From positions 4,588,001 to 4,652,000 of the forward strand of contig OY829843.1 in the NCBI GenBank assembly GCA_963691885.1: a stretch of 64,000 nt of DNA. The letters run 5' to 3'. Made by a program: the position numbers and the translations under genes. This stretch comes from G963691885 sp963691885 (GTDB taxonomy: Bacteria; Pseudomonadota; Alphaproteobacteria; UBA8366; Aestuariispiraceae). The notes beneath the pieces are model-generated. The model made no database searches, was not told the DNA's origin, and was given only the letters and a program-made list of their open reading frames with translations. Positions 34,098 through 42,414 of this stretch are shown here, piece by piece; within the stretch, counting starts at the first letter, position 1, and each line of letters opens with the position of its first letter.

Positions 34098-34503
34098 TCC
34101 AGGGGGTCAACGCTTCAAACTGCCCCAAAACCGGGTGGATATCCTCCTCATAGGCCATGCGGGGCGCATCCTGAATGAGAGCCCAGTGACGTTGCCTCTT
34201 TTGCATTTCCGGCCATTCATCAAACTGCTCTGTCACGAGCATCGGATAGTAGGTCACCGGAATCTCGACCGTTCCCGAGTTCTTCAGCTTTGTAATGACA
34301 AGCGTCATCGGGAAATCGGTAAGCGTTATCCCTTTTACACCGGCTTCTTCAAACCCCTCACGCTCACAGGTTTCAACCTGGCTTTCCCCCGCATCTCTCT
34401 TACCCTTGGGCAAGACCCACCGACCCCGCGTCTGAGAGGTTATGAAGAGCACCGCGACCAGGTCATCACGGGTGTCAAAAGGAATGATGCCAACTCTATG
34501 CAC
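34054..34503 (-). CDS. Nudix hydrolase
   Basis: 149 aa. The Nudix box is complete: GKRDAGESQVETCEREGFEEAGVKG (pattern Gx5Ex7REuxEExGu). The WVLPKGK just before it and the small size resemble diphosphoinositol/diadenosine polyphosphate hydrolases of the DIPP type. It hydrolyses a nucleoside-diphosphate-linked compound of unknown identity. Its 3' end overlaps the phosphate transporter gene on the other strand by 44 bp. Confidence 0.92.
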   Translation of the reverse strand: MHRVGIIPFDTRDDLVAVLFITSQTRGRWVLPKGKRDAGESQVETCEREGFEEAGVKGITLTDFPMTLVITKLKNSGTVEIPVTYYPMLVTEQFDEWPEMQKRQRHWALIQDAPRMAYEEDIHPVLGQFEALTPWIKDIAIRHKQALQA

Positions 34504-34591
34504 GAAAAATCTCGCAATGGGACTGTGAAAGCAGTAAATCCTGATTCACCGATCGGGCCAAACGAGGTTTCAAACGCTATGGAAGGTTTGG

Positions 34592-34915
34592 CTAAATCCC
34601 GTCCAGCGACCCTTCCAGAACCGGGCGCAGGAAATAACGGTCATATCGTTTGATACATCCGGTTTCCACGGCGTATTCGAAGGCCCGGATGCAGTCAGGA
34701 TCGGTCCTTATCTCATGACGATACCTTTCATACTCTGCCAATGACGGAAAAGAAAAAGCAGCAAAGGCCAGATCACTTGCCCCCTCATGCGGCAGGAAAT
34801 AGCCGTGATGGGTTCTACCAAATTTTTCGACAAGTGTAATCCAGGCCTTTCCGTAATTTTCAAACTCGACCGCTTTCAACGGGTCAATTTGATATGTCAG
34901 ATGACAGGTAATCAT
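34592..34915 (-). CDS. NIPSNAP-family protein
   Basis: 107 aa with the dimeric alpha-beta-barrel NIPSNAP pattern: MITCHLTYQIDPLKAVEFENYGKAWITLVEKFGRTHHGYFLPHEGASDLAFAAFSFPSLAEYERYRHEI. No enzymatic activity is established for bacterial members. It lies 88 bp upstream of the Nudix gene on the same strand. Confidence 0.85.
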   Translation of the reverse strand: MITCHLTYQIDPLKAVEFENYGKAWITLVEKFGRTHHGYFLPHEGASDLAFAAFSFPSLAEYERYRHEIRTDPDCIRAFEYAVETGCIKRYDRYFLRPVLEGSLDGI

Positions 34916-35077
34916 TGGGGCCCTCGCTCTTGATCAAACTCTCCAGGCAGAATTAAGACGGATTCGCGGGTCCGTCATCGACACGCATATTACGGTTTCG
35001 TGATTTGGGACAGAGATCCCCCGTGCCTATACTGCATCCCGAAATTTCTACCATATGTGAGACTAAGGGGCAGGTTG

Positions 35078-35623
35078 ATGAAAAGAAGTAAAAGAAAGGC
35101 AAATGCCGGCAAGGCGGGATCGCGCGCAAAGCAAACAGACCAATCAGTCCAGAATGCCAATCAACCAGCCCGCAGAAAAATGAGCCGCCGTGACTTCCTC
35201 GGCAATTCGGCGATCTACTCCCTTGGGATAGCGGGCCTCGCCGGCGGTGGTTGGTATTTCGGCAATACCATGATGGTCGAGGCCAAAGAGGCCGATCTTT
35301 CAAAACTGGGCAATGGCATTCCGACCGTCGTTCAAATCCATGACCCGAGTTGCCCCACATGTAACGCCCTGCGCTGTGAAGCACGAGAAGCGGCCAATCG
35401 GTTTGACGAGGGTGATTTGCAGTTCCTGATCGCGAACCTGACCCAAACGGATGGACGGGCGCTGGCCAACCGGCACAATGTGGGCAAGATCACCCTTCTC
35501 TTCTTTGATGGAAAGGGCGAGAAGCAGACATCCCTTGTCGGTATGGAAACGGCGGACAATCTGGAACCGATATTTGCCCGGCATGTTGCGCGTTTCGGGT
35601 CGAAAAAGGCACTTGGTTCCTGA
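35078..35623 (+). CDS. Thioredoxin-fold protein with a Tat-like signal/anchor
   Basis: 181 aa from the ATG at 35078 (AGGGGC ribosome binding site); an upstream in-frame ATG at 35000 is unlikely. A very basic n-region of about 34 residues leads to MSRRDFLGNSAIYSLGIAGLAGGGWYFG, a twin-arginine-type signal or membrane anchor. The rest has a thioredoxin-like fold with CPTCNALRC (a CxxC motif plus a third Cys) after IPTVVQIHDPS, and NRHNVGKITLLFFDGKG near the cis-Pro region. It probably acts in the periplasm. Substrate unknown. Confidence 0.8.
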   Translation: MKRSKRKANAGKAGSRAKQTDQSVQNANQPARRKMSRRDFLGNSAIYSLGIAGLAGGGWYFGNTMMVEAKEADLSKLGNGIPTVVQIHDPSCPTCNALRCEAREAANRFDEGDLQFLIANLTQTDGRALANRHNVGKITLLFFDGKGEKQTSLVGMETADNLEPIFARHVARFGSKKALGS

Positions 35624-35625
35624 CC

Positions 35626-36243
35626 TCAAACCAGGCCGGCGCGTTTGGCGAACGGGTCCCAGGCGGCATTGTCATGCCATTCGTATTCGGTGCCCTCTGC
35701 AATCTCTTCCGCCTCCGCGCGGCCAAACACATGGGATACGGCTGCCAGGGCCATATCCATGCCGGCGGACACACCGGATGAGGTAAAGAACTTGCCATCC
35801 TCTACCCAGCGCGCCTCACGAACCCAATCCACGTTTGGGCCCAGATGGACGGTTAACGTAAAATCCAGTTTGTTTGTGGTCGCCCGCCTGCCGTCCAGAA
35901 CACCGGTCATCGCCAACAGAATACTGCCGGTACAGACGGTCATAACCAGTTCCGCTTTGTTGGATGTCTCAACAATCCAGCCTTTTGCCTGATCACTCTT
36001 CGCGACGTCAAGCGCGCTGTCTCCACCGGGGATCAGCAGAAGATCGTAATCCGTCCCCTCACCGATCGTCCGGTCCGGCAAAATCCGGTGTCCGTGGCGG
36101 GTCGGAAGCGGGTCCATCGTTTCGGCAACAAACGAGATCGAGATCTTTTCCAACATGCCGCCCAGCATTTCGATCGGACCAAACAGATCCAGCGTCTGAA
36201 TGCCAGGAAAAATCAACACAGCCATCGTCTTCATTTCAGACAA
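35626..36243 (-). CDS. DJ-1/PfpI family protein
   Basis: 205 aa. The motif LVMTVCTGSILLAMTGVLDGRRATTNK contains the nucleophile-elbow cysteine (VCTGS), and LIPGGDSALDV is also typical. It resembles isonitrile hydratase/GlxA amidotransferase-like proteins without the AraC domain. Possible activities are isonitrile hydration, glyoxalase III or deglycase; none can be chosen from sequence. It converges on the thioredoxin-fold gene with only 2 bp between stops. Confidence 0.87.
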   Translation of the reverse strand: MSEMKTMAVLIFPGIQTLDLFGPIEMLGGMLEKISISFVAETMDPLPTRHGHRILPDRTIGEGTDYDLLLIPGGDSALDVAKSDQAKGWIVETSNKAELVMTVCTGSILLAMTGVLDGRRATTNKLDFTLTVHLGPNVDWVREARWVEDGKFFTSSGVSAGMDMALAAVSHVFGRAEAEEIAEGTEYEWHDNAAWDPFAKRAGLV

Positions 36244-36411
36244 ACCTCCGATCTAACAGTGAGCCAACAAATCAAAATGTCTAATTCACACTACAGACTC
36301 GCGACGCCCCAATATACAGCGAAAACGCCGCTTTTCGCCCCCCAATGGACTTGTCCCCTGTCAGTCGATTTCAGTATGATGGCGCTTGGGAATTGGCGGG
36401 GGACTTTCAAA

Positions 36412-36873
36412 ATGGAAGAGCGCAATTTTGAGCCTATGACTAAGGCTGAAGTGATCGCTGCGCAGCGAAACTGGGCAAAATGCGTCACTGAACAGAATGT
36501 GGACGGGCTTCTCGAACTCTATGACTTTGGTGCACCTGACGAGCCTCTGTTATTCAAGCCGACACTGGCGGACGTTATCCGCCTGGACCGTGCCGGAACA
36601 CGGTCTTATTTCGTTGGCGGGGATCCGAACTTTCCGAACGATCACGGGTTTCTGAAACGGGGCTGGAAGCAGGTTGAATTCCAGAGCGCCGCCGGTCCCA
36701 TCCTGAAAGCCGGTGGGCTGGGGTACAAAGACATGGGCCACTACACGTTCACCGATCAGGCGGGCAATGCAACACGGGCGGATTATACATTTGCCTATCA
36801 CAAGCTGAACGGTCAGGTGCTGATTTCATTACACCATTCGTCGTTGACCTGGTTCCCGCCTTTGGACGAGTAG
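36412..36873 (+). CDS. SnoaL-like/NTF2-fold protein (CaMKII-association-domain type)
   Basis: 153 aa from the ATG at 36412; GGGGGA lies 9 nt upstream. In-frame ATGs further up (36277, 36376) lack ribosome binding sites. The chain reads EVIAAQRNWAKCVTEQNVDGLLELYDF ... PLLFKPTLADVIRLDRAG, FPNDHGFLKRGWKQVEF, DMGHYTFTDQAGNATRADYTFAYHKLNGQVLISLHHSSLT. This is the pattern of small association-domain proteins. They form oligomers and have no settled catalytic role in bacteria. Confidence 0.75.
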   Translation: MEERNFEPMTKAEVIAAQRNWAKCVTEQNVDGLLELYDFGAPDEPLLFKPTLADVIRLDRAGTRSYFVGGDPNFPNDHGFLKRGWKQVEFQSAAGPILKAGGLGYKDMGHYTFTDQAGNATRADYTFAYHKLNGQVLISLHHSSLTWFPPLDE

Positions 36874-37098
36874 AACAGTTTTTGAGCCAATCCCGTCGCA
36901 AAAAGTTAAACCCAACTTCCATGGACAGATGTTCGAGGTTGAAACGCCCCTTAAACGTCTACTTACTATAGTAATAATATCGATATATTTACTGAAATTT
37001 AATGAAAAGGTAATTCTGCTGCAGTGCACAACAAGATATGGTTGTTCTAGTCGGGTATAATCACGACTGACGAGAAGCTAAAGGGGCACTGCACACAT
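36874..37098. promoter_or_regulatory. AT-rich intergenic region before the chemoreceptor-like fragment
   Basis: 225 bp without a gene and notably AT-rich compared with its surroundings. It holds two short perfect palindromes, TTACTATAGTAA (36963-36974) and ATATCGATAT (36977-36986). A TATAAT hexamer at 37056-37061 could be a -10 for the gene at 37099, without a good -35. An 8-bp inverted repeat (TGCAGTGC at 37020, GCACTGCA at 37086) brackets this element. An AAAGGGG ribosome binding site precedes the ATG. Confidence 0.4.
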
Positions 37099-37827
37099 AT
37101 GCTGATTTCAAACTTTTCGATCCGTGTCCGCCTCCTCATCATTGTACTTGTGAACACCTTGATCATTGCCGCCATCACTGCGGTTTCAATGTTCAGCCTG
37201 TCTCAGATCCGGGACGATTTAAAAGAAATCGCCGAAACCGACCTGGTCATGGTACGGTTTTTGACAACCCTTACCGAACATCAACTGGAACAGGCCCTGT
37301 TTCTTGAACGCGCAGTTAGGGATCAGGCCCTCATTCAACTGGGCGACCCGAGTGGCACCTTTGCGAAGAGCCTTGAAGAGAATTCAACCGCGTTTCTGAC
37401 ACTCAGCAAGAAAGTTGTTGAAGAGTTTCACGATGCCGAAGACCTGAGCAAATCGGTTGCAGATGGCGATCACCCTGAAGCCGTCAAAGAAGAATTTCTT
37501 TCTGTCTTCAATCGGCTCGTCGAGCTTGAGCAACTGCACGAAGAATATGACAAACACGCGCTTGAGCTGCTCGACGGATTCAGTTCAAACAGCAATTTCG
37601 ATCTCGTTCCCGCCCTGAAAGTCGTTGAGGAAGAAGAAGAAACACTGGTTAAAGGCCTGGAAGAGTTGCTGCACGAGGTTGAGGCGTTTATCACTTCGCT
37701 GAAACAGCAGAATTCTGCCATCACGCAGCTCTCTTTTGTTTACGTAGAAGCCCAAGTCACGCCCCAAATCTGTGAACTATCTGTGAATTCTCTAAACTCA
37801 CTTCATAAGAATATCAAACACTTGTAA
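37099..37827 (+). CDS. Truncated chemoreceptor-like membrane protein (four-helix-bundle sensor only)
   Basis: 242 aa. One transmembrane helix (VRLLIIVLVNTLIIAAITAVSMFSL, about 9-33) is followed by a long helical region with the look of a 4HB_MCP ligand-binding domain, including an acidic heptad-like stretch (VVEEEEETLVKGLEELLHEVEAFI). A normal chemoreceptor would then have a second transmembrane helix, a HAMP domain and a methyl-accepting signalling domain; all are missing. The last 30 residues (VYVEAQVTPQICELSVNSLNSLHKNIKHL) look unrelated and are AT-rich. It is probably a truncated gene, or a stand-alone sensor. Confidence 0.65.
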   Translation: MLISNFSIRVRLLIIVLVNTLIIAAITAVSMFSLSQIRDDLKEIAETDLVMVRFLTTLTEHQLEQALFLERAVRDQALIQLGDPSGTFAKSLEENSTAFLTLSKKVVEEFHDAEDLSKSVADGDHPEAVKEEFLSVFNRLVELEQLHEEYDKHALELLDGFSSNSNFDLVPALKVVEEEEETLVKGLEELLHEVEAFITSLKQQNSAITQLSFVYVEAQVTPQICELSVNSLNSLHKNIKHL

Positions 37828-37842
37828 ATAAAATGTGAATAT

Positions 37843-37874
37843 AAAAAAGGGGTTAGGAATGACCCTAACCCCTT
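37843..37874 (-). terminator. Rho-independent terminator of the rplM-rpsI operon
   Basis: Perfect 11-bp stem AAGGGGTTAGG (37847-37857) / CCTAACCCCTT (37864-37874) with a 6-nt loop. On the minus strand it is followed by a run of T residues (the A run at 37843-37848). It lies about 20 bp past the rpsI stop, and could also end the plus-strand transcript from the chemoreceptor fragment. Confidence 0.88.
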
Positions 37875-37894
37875 GAAAACAATATGTTTCCGCT

Positions 37895-38422
37895 TTAACG
37901 CTTCGAGAACTGGAAGCTGCGGCGGGCTTTTGCGCGGCCGTATTTTTTACGTTCGACAACGCGGCTGTCGCGGGTCAGGAAGCCACCGGATTTCAGAACA
38001 CCGCGCAGCGCAGGTTCATAAGCCAGCAAAGCTTTCGAGATGCCGTGACGCACCGCACCGGCCTGACCGGAAAGACCACCACCGGATACGGTGCAGACAA
38101 CGTCATACTGGTCCGAGCGGTTTGCGGCGACGAACGGCTGACGCACGATCATCTGCAAAACAGCACGACCAAAATATTCCTGGTCGTCCTTGGTGTTGAC
38201 GGTGATGCGACCGGCCCCTGGCTTGATCCAGACGCGGGCGACAGCGTTTTTCCGCTTGCCCGTTGCATAAGCACGGCCATGGGCGTCAATCTGAGGCTCA
38301 GCCGGTGCAGCAGGTGCAGCAGCTTCGTTGCCAGCTTCGGGTGCAGCGACACTCGCCCCGGCACTGTCCATCGCAGCGCCCAGTTGGGAGAGATCGGTTA
38401 CTGTTTGTGTTTCATCAGCCAT
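37895..38422 (-). CDS. rpsI: 30S ribosomal protein S9
   Basis: 175 aa, about 45 longer than the E. coli protein. The extra part is an acidic, Ala-rich N-terminal extension (residues 1-48), as is usual in alphaproteobacteria. The core begins at RAYATGKRKNAVARVWIKPGAG and ends in the basic KKYGRAKARRSFQFSKR tail that reaches the ribosomal P site. It follows rplM by 2 bp. Confidence 0.97.
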   Translation of the reverse strand: MADETQTVTDLSQLGAAMDSAGASVAAPEAGNEAAAPAAPAEPQIDAHGRAYATGKRKNAVARVWIKPGAGRITVNTKDDQEYFGRAVLQMIVRQPFVAANRSDQYDVVCTVSGGGLSGQAGAVRHGISKALLAYEPALRGVLKSGGFLTRDSRVVERKKYGRAKARRSFQFSKR

Positions 38423-38424
38423 GA

Positions 38425-38889
38425 TCAGATGCTCCGGGCGTTTTTGGCGTTACGCGCTGCCAGGTCGAGAGTGACCGGCTGCTGTGCTTCATGCGGATGC
38501 TCGGTACCGGCATAAACACGAAGATTGCTCATCTGTTTGCGGCCGAGCGGACCACGGGGAACCATGCGCTCGACAGCCTTGATCACGACACGCTCTGGAT
38601 GCTTGCCGGACAGGATCTGACCCATGGAACGGTCCTTGATCCCACCGGGATAGCCGGTGTGCCAATAGAACTTCTTATCAACCAGCTTGTTACCGGTCAG
38701 TTTAACTTTCTCCGCGTTGATCACAACGACATGGTCGCCACAATCGACATGCGGGGTATAGCCGGCCTTGTGCTTGCCACGGAGGATCTTTGCGATCTCC
38801 GCCGCCATGCGGCCCAGCACCAGCCCTTCGGCGTCAACAAGAAGCCACTTCTTGTCAACTTCGGCTGGTTTCATGGAATAGGTTTTCAT
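38425..38889 (-). CDS. rplM: 50S ribosomal protein L13
   Basis: 154 aa, full length. Typical L13: WLLVDAEGLVLGRMAAEIAKILRGKHKAGYTPHVDCGDHVVVINAEKVKLTGNKL, FYWHTGYPGGIK, and VERMVPRGPLGRKQMSNLRVYAGTEHPHEAQQP. First gene of the conserved rplM-rpsI pair. The promoter should lie in the AT-rich 217 bp between here and 39107, which otherwise contains nothing recognisable. Confidence 0.97.
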   Translation of the reverse strand: MKTYSMKPAEVDKKWLLVDAEGLVLGRMAAEIAKILRGKHKAGYTPHVDCGDHVVVINAEKVKLTGNKLVDKKFYWHTGYPGGIKDRSMGQILSGKHPERVVIKAVERMVPRGPLGRKQMSNLRVYAGTEHPHEAQQPVTLDLAARNAKNARSI

Positions 38890-39106
38890 GACTACTGCCT
38901 TATCTGTGTTTTATGTTCTCTTGTTTCGGATCTGCCAAAAGCAAACCACCCCGAAGCCATCAGGTTATCGGGACAGCGCGTTTCTAAGGGCAGCAGCCGT
39001 ACAGGTCAAGTATGATTTTTTAGCTTATCTTCCAAAATACATTTAAAAACAGATACTTAAAAATTGGGTATTATAGTACCTTGCATAATTTAGCCGATTT
39101 CCGACC

Positions 39107-39574
39107 CTAGCGGTCCGGCGGAATGGAATAGGTCGCTGTGGCATGGGCACAGAGCGCCTCATCCCCATCCGCAAAAATGCTCATATCCGCAATTGCCAGT
39201 CGTCGACCCAGTTTGATGATCCTTGCCTCACAAATCAGGTCCACATTGGACGGTTTGCGCAGAAAATTGATGTTGAGATTTGTGGTAACGGCCAGTGCCA
39301 CAGGCCCGATCGCGCCCAGCACGGCCACATACATAGCATAATCTGCCAGCGCCATCATAGCCGGGCCGGATATCGTTCCACCCGGCCGGACATGATCATC
39401 AGAATAGGGCAAACGCACCCGCGCCACCCCTGCCCCGATCTCATCCGGGACAAATCCATACATGGCAACGAAAGGTCCAAAATCGCCGATCAGTTCGGCC
39501 AGTTCCGCCTTGGTAATTTTCGCGTCATTCTCGTGCAAAGAAGGGTCGAGATTGGGGGCTTGGGACACGGGCAT
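39107..39574 (-). CDS. PaaI-type hotdog-fold thioesterase
   Basis: 155 aa from the ATG at 39574 (GGAGAG ribosome binding site); a longer reading frame to 39793 overlaps the divergent gene and is rejected. Hotdog features: VARVRLPYSDDHVRPGGTISGPAMMALADYAMYVAVLGAIG, then NLNINFLRKPSNVDLICEARIIKLGRRLAIADMSIF. It probably hydrolyses an acyl-CoA. It is divergent from the enoyl-CoA hydratase gene, which suggests a shared acyl-CoA theme. Confidence 0.87.
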   Translation of the reverse strand: MPVSQAPNLDPSLHENDAKITKAELAELIGDFGPFVAMYGFVPDEIGAGVARVRLPYSDDHVRPGGTISGPAMMALADYAMYVAVLGAIGPVALAVTTNLNINFLRKPSNVDLICEARIIKLGRRLAIADMSIFADGDEALCAHATATYSIPPDR

Positions 39575-39677
39575 CTCTCCGCTAATCTGCTTATATCTGT
39601 CGATACGTGTTGTATGGTTCGTGATCTTTGGTTTATGCGGATCGACAGTGAACAGATCCGCAGAAAGAGACAACAAA

Positions 39678-40517
39678 ATGACCGCAACGTCCCCGCCTGT
39701 CGAGAGCCAAGTGACCGCCGCCACGCCAGACCATGAAACTGCAACGCCAATGGTATTGCGGCGCGATGTCGGGGGTGTCTGCACACTGACCATGAACCGG
39801 CCAAACGCCTACAACGCGCTGTCGATCGAAATGATGACCCAGATGATCGCGCATCTCGAAGCGCTGGATATCGACCCGGCGATCAAGGTTGTCGTGATAG
39901 AGGGATCAGGCACAGGGTTCTGTGCCGGTCATGACCTGAAAGAACTGAAAGCGAACCCAGAAAAGGAGTTCCGCGCGCTGACCTTTGCCACATGCGGGCG
40001 GATGATGATGGCCGTCACCAATCTGCGCCAGCCGGTCATCGCAAAAGTCCACGGGATCGCAACAGCCGCCGGTTGCCAGCTGGTTGCGACCTGTGATCTT
40101 GCCCTCTCAACAACGGATGCGCGTTTTGGGACGCCGGGTGTGAATATCGGCCTGTTCTGTTCCACCCCGCTGGTCGCCCTCTCCCGCGCGGTTCATCAGA
40201 AACATGCGATGGAACTGCTTTTGACCGGGCAATTGGCCAGCTCGGAACGGGCCGCCGAAATCGGCCTGATCAACCGCGCGGTCGCCGCGGAAGACCTGGA
40301 CGAAGAGGTTGATATCCTGGCGCGCACGATCGCCGACAAATCCGGCCTTGTCCTGAAGACGGGGAAAGAAGCCTTCTATCATCAGGCCAATATGGACCTG
40401 GAAGAAGCCTATGCCTATTGCGCAGAGGTCATGACCGACAATATGAGCTTTAACGATGCCGAAGAAGGGATCGCAGCCTTTATTGAGAAACGGAAACCAA
40501 CATGGACGGACAGTTGA
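39678..40517 (+). CDS. Enoyl-CoA hydratase/isomerase family protein (ECHDC3-like)
   Basis: 279 aa from the ATG at 39678. Crotonase fold: LTMNRPNAYNALSIEMMTQM, oxyanion-hole segments GSGTGFCAGHDLKEL and GIATAAGCQLVATCDLALS, then RFGTPGVNIGLFCSTPLVALSR. The FCAGHDLKE and GLFCSTP motifs are those of the ECHDC3-like branch, where the catalytic glutamates are often replaced, so hydratase activity is uncertain. The stop overlaps the start of the CoA-binding gene (TGATG). Confidence 0.9.
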   Translation: MTATSPPVESQVTAATPDHETATPMVLRRDVGGVCTLTMNRPNAYNALSIEMMTQMIAHLEALDIDPAIKVVVIEGSGTGFCAGHDLKELKANPEKEFRALTFATCGRMMMAVTNLRQPVIAKVHGIATAAGCQLVATCDLALSTTDARFGTPGVNIGLFCSTPLVALSRAVHQKHAMELLLTGQLASSERAAEIGLINRAVAAEDLDEEVDILARTIADKSGLVLKTGKEAFYHQANMDLEEAYAYCAEVMTDNMSFNDAEEGIAAFIEKRKPTWTDS

Positions 40518-41044
40518 TGAGTGCCCCCACCACCCAGGATGAAATCCTGTCTGTTGACCGCAATCACGGTGAAGACTTCTATTCCGATCGTTTCGTGACC
40601 GACATCCTGCGCGACACCAGGGTGATTGCACTTGTCGGGGCCAGCGTCAACTGGAACCGGCCCAGCTATTTCGCCATGAAATACCTGCTGGCAAAGGGAT
40701 ATACCGTGATCCCGGTGAACCCGGGACAGGCGGGTAACGAGATTTTGGGTCAAACCGTCTATGCCAGTCTGGACGACATTCCCGTCGCCATCGATATGGT
40801 CGATATCTTCCGCAATTCGGAAGCAGCCGGTCCGATCACCGATGACGCCATTCGCATCGGGGCAAAGACGGTCTGGATGCAGCTGGGCATCGTTAATGAA
40901 GAAGCTGCGAACCGCGCAGAAGAAGCAGGTTTGAAAGTTGTTATGAACCGCTGCCCGAAGATTGAGTATGCCCGCCTGTCTGGCGAGCTTAGCTGGAACG
41001 GCATAAACAGCAGGGTTATTTCAGCCCGCAAGCGAGGCCTCTAA
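40517..41044 (+). CDS. CoA-binding domain protein (YccU-like)
   Basis: 175 aa. Single Rossmann-like CoA-binding domain as in succinyl-CoA synthetase alpha: RVIALVGASVNWNRPSYFAMKYLLAKGYTVIPVNPGQAGNEILGQTVYASLDDIP, DMVDIFRNSEAAGPI, GAKTVWMQLGIVNEEAANRAEEAGLKVVMNRCPKIEY. It starts in a TGATG overlap with the crotonase gene; an in-frame ATG at 40502 is also possible. The role is unknown, but coupling to an acyl-CoA enzyme is consistent. Confidence 0.9.
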   Translation: MSAPTTQDEILSVDRNHGEDFYSDRFVTDILRDTRVIALVGASVNWNRPSYFAMKYLLAKGYTVIPVNPGQAGNEILGQTVYASLDDIPVAIDMVDIFRNSEAAGPITDDAIRIGAKTVWMQLGIVNEEAANRAEEAGLKVVMNRCPKIEYARLSGELSWNGINSRVISARKRGL

Positions 41045-41053
41045 AGGGTTCTC

Positions 41054-41356
41054 TCAGGACAGCAGACACAGAACGCCATAGCACCGCCCCAACCCATATT
41101 CGAAGGCAGCCCAGAGAATTATGTCCAGCGCGATGCAGCCGATCATGAAATATATGACCGCGCGCCAGGTCAGGCGGGACTTCAGGACCGTGCGATCCAT
41201 AAACCCGATCTCATCCGGCATTCGATGTTGGTTCGGGGACCCCTCCCGTGTCGGTACAGAAACCGTCGCTTCGCGCGTGACATCGGCCCCCCTCAACGCA
41301 TCTGACGCTGCCTTCGACGCTTTGGATACGCGTTTTTTCCGACCACCGGCTGCCAT
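41054..41356 (-). CDS. Small hypothetical single-pass membrane protein
   Basis: 100 aa, not recognised. A basic N-terminal third (AAGGRKKRVSKASKAASDAL) is followed by a polar stretch and one transmembrane helix (VIYFMIGCIALDIILWAAFEYGLG, about 67-90), ending in GRCYGVLCLLS with two cysteines. The reading frame is the only good one in this interval. It converges on the CoA-binding gene. Confidence 0.6.
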   Translation of the reverse strand: MAAGGRKKRVSKASKAASDALRGADVTREATVSVPTREGSPNQHRMPDEIGFMDRTVLKSRLTWRAVIYFMIGCIALDIILWAAFEYGLGRCYGVLCLLS

Positions 41357-41401
41357 CTTACACTCTCTAAAAATTCAAACACTTCAGTCCAGCTGCTAAT
41401 C

Positions 41402-42316
41402 ATGGACAGGCTTACTCTGACAGGTGACGGGCTGGATGGAAATCACTGGAACAGCCTTTTCGAGCGGGTGTATCGGGCCAATCTGTTTCAGTCCTGGCAT
41501 TTCGGTGCCGCTATGGAGGCGGTTGAAGGGCATAAGGTCCATCGACTGGCCATCGAGGCAGACGGCAAACCCGTGGGACTGATGCAGGTGTTTGAGGAGC
41601 GCCGTATGGGTTTGGCGCGTTTCCTGCGTTTGCTGAGAGGACCCGTTTTCTTTCAACCAACCCCGGCGGAAATCCACGCAATCGCCCTTAAAGCCCTGAA
41701 AAAACAGTTTCCGATCTATCGTCTGAATTGGGTTACCATGATGCCGGAACTGCCGAGAGACCCCGGCTTTACTGTCATGCAGGACGCTGGCCTCTCCCGG
41801 ATTATGGAGGGGTATGAAACGGTTTGGATGAACCTGCGCATGGACCAGGCGAAAATCCGCGCTGGTCTGGACGGTAAGTGGCGCAATCAGCTCAAGCGGG
41901 CTGAAGGCAGTGATCTGCAGGTTCAAAAATCGACCAACCCGCAAGCGGTTCTGGCCGCCTATGAGGTAGAGCGGGAAAAACGCGGCTACAGTGCCCCCTC
42001 GGCGAAATTGCTGTCGGCCCTCCCCGATTCGCAAACACTTGCGCTTGAGGCACAGCTAGGTGCAGAGAAAATTGCCGCCATCTTTATTGTACGGCACGGG
42101 AAATCGGCGACCTATCAGGCCGGCTGGACCAGCGAAGAAGGCCGCCGGGTACACGCCCACAATCTGCTTCTCTGGCACGCGATTATTGAGTTACAGCAGG
42201 CAGGCATCACAGATCTTGACCTCGGCGGCATTGACCCGGCGCGTCAGCCCGGTATCGCGCATTTTAAACAAGGTCTTGGCGGTGAGCGTTTCGAGAATGC
42301 CGGTGTTTACATGTAA
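41402..42316 (+). CDS. GNAT-fold acetyltransferase of the FemAB/Acetyltransf_6 type
   Basis: 304 aa. The C-terminal half has the Acetyltransf_6/FemAB-like pattern: KWRNQLKRAEGSDLQVQKS, AAIFIVRHGKSATYQAGWTSEEGRRVHAHNLLLWHAIIELQQAGITDLDLGGIDPARQPGIAHFKQGLGGE. Relatives transfer amino acids to peptidoglycan or act in extracellular-polymer pathways (PEP-CTERM-associated FemAB proteins). No such cluster is next to it, so the substrate is open. Confidence 0.8.
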   Translation: MDRLTLTGDGLDGNHWNSLFERVYRANLFQSWHFGAAMEAVEGHKVHRLAIEADGKPVGLMQVFEERRMGLARFLRLLRGPVFFQPTPAEIHAIALKALKKQFPIYRLNWVTMMPELPRDPGFTVMQDAGLSRIMEGYETVWMNLRMDQAKIRAGLDGKWRNQLKRAEGSDLQVQKSTNPQAVLAAYEVEREKRGYSAPSAKLLSALPDSQTLALEAQLGAEKIAAIFIVRHGKSATYQAGWTSEEGRRVHAHNLLLWHAIIELQQAGITDLDLGGIDPARQPGIAHFKQGLGGERFENAGVYM

Positions 42317-42414
42317 CAAAACCCTCATTTGACATTCTCTAGTCTAGGCAGACTGTGAGCCTTGCCGTATAGAAATCCCTCATTTTCGACCGGCAACACT
42401 TACAGGACTTTAAA

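Noticed and set aside
36088..36411. Upstream extension of the SnoaL-like ORF (from 36088)
   Set aside because: It is antisense to the DJ-1/PfpI gene for its first part; the ribosome binding site supports 36412.
39575..39793. N-terminal extension of the thioesterase ORF
   Set aside because: It crosses the divergent gene's start at 39678 and has no conserved sequence; GGAGAG supports 39574.
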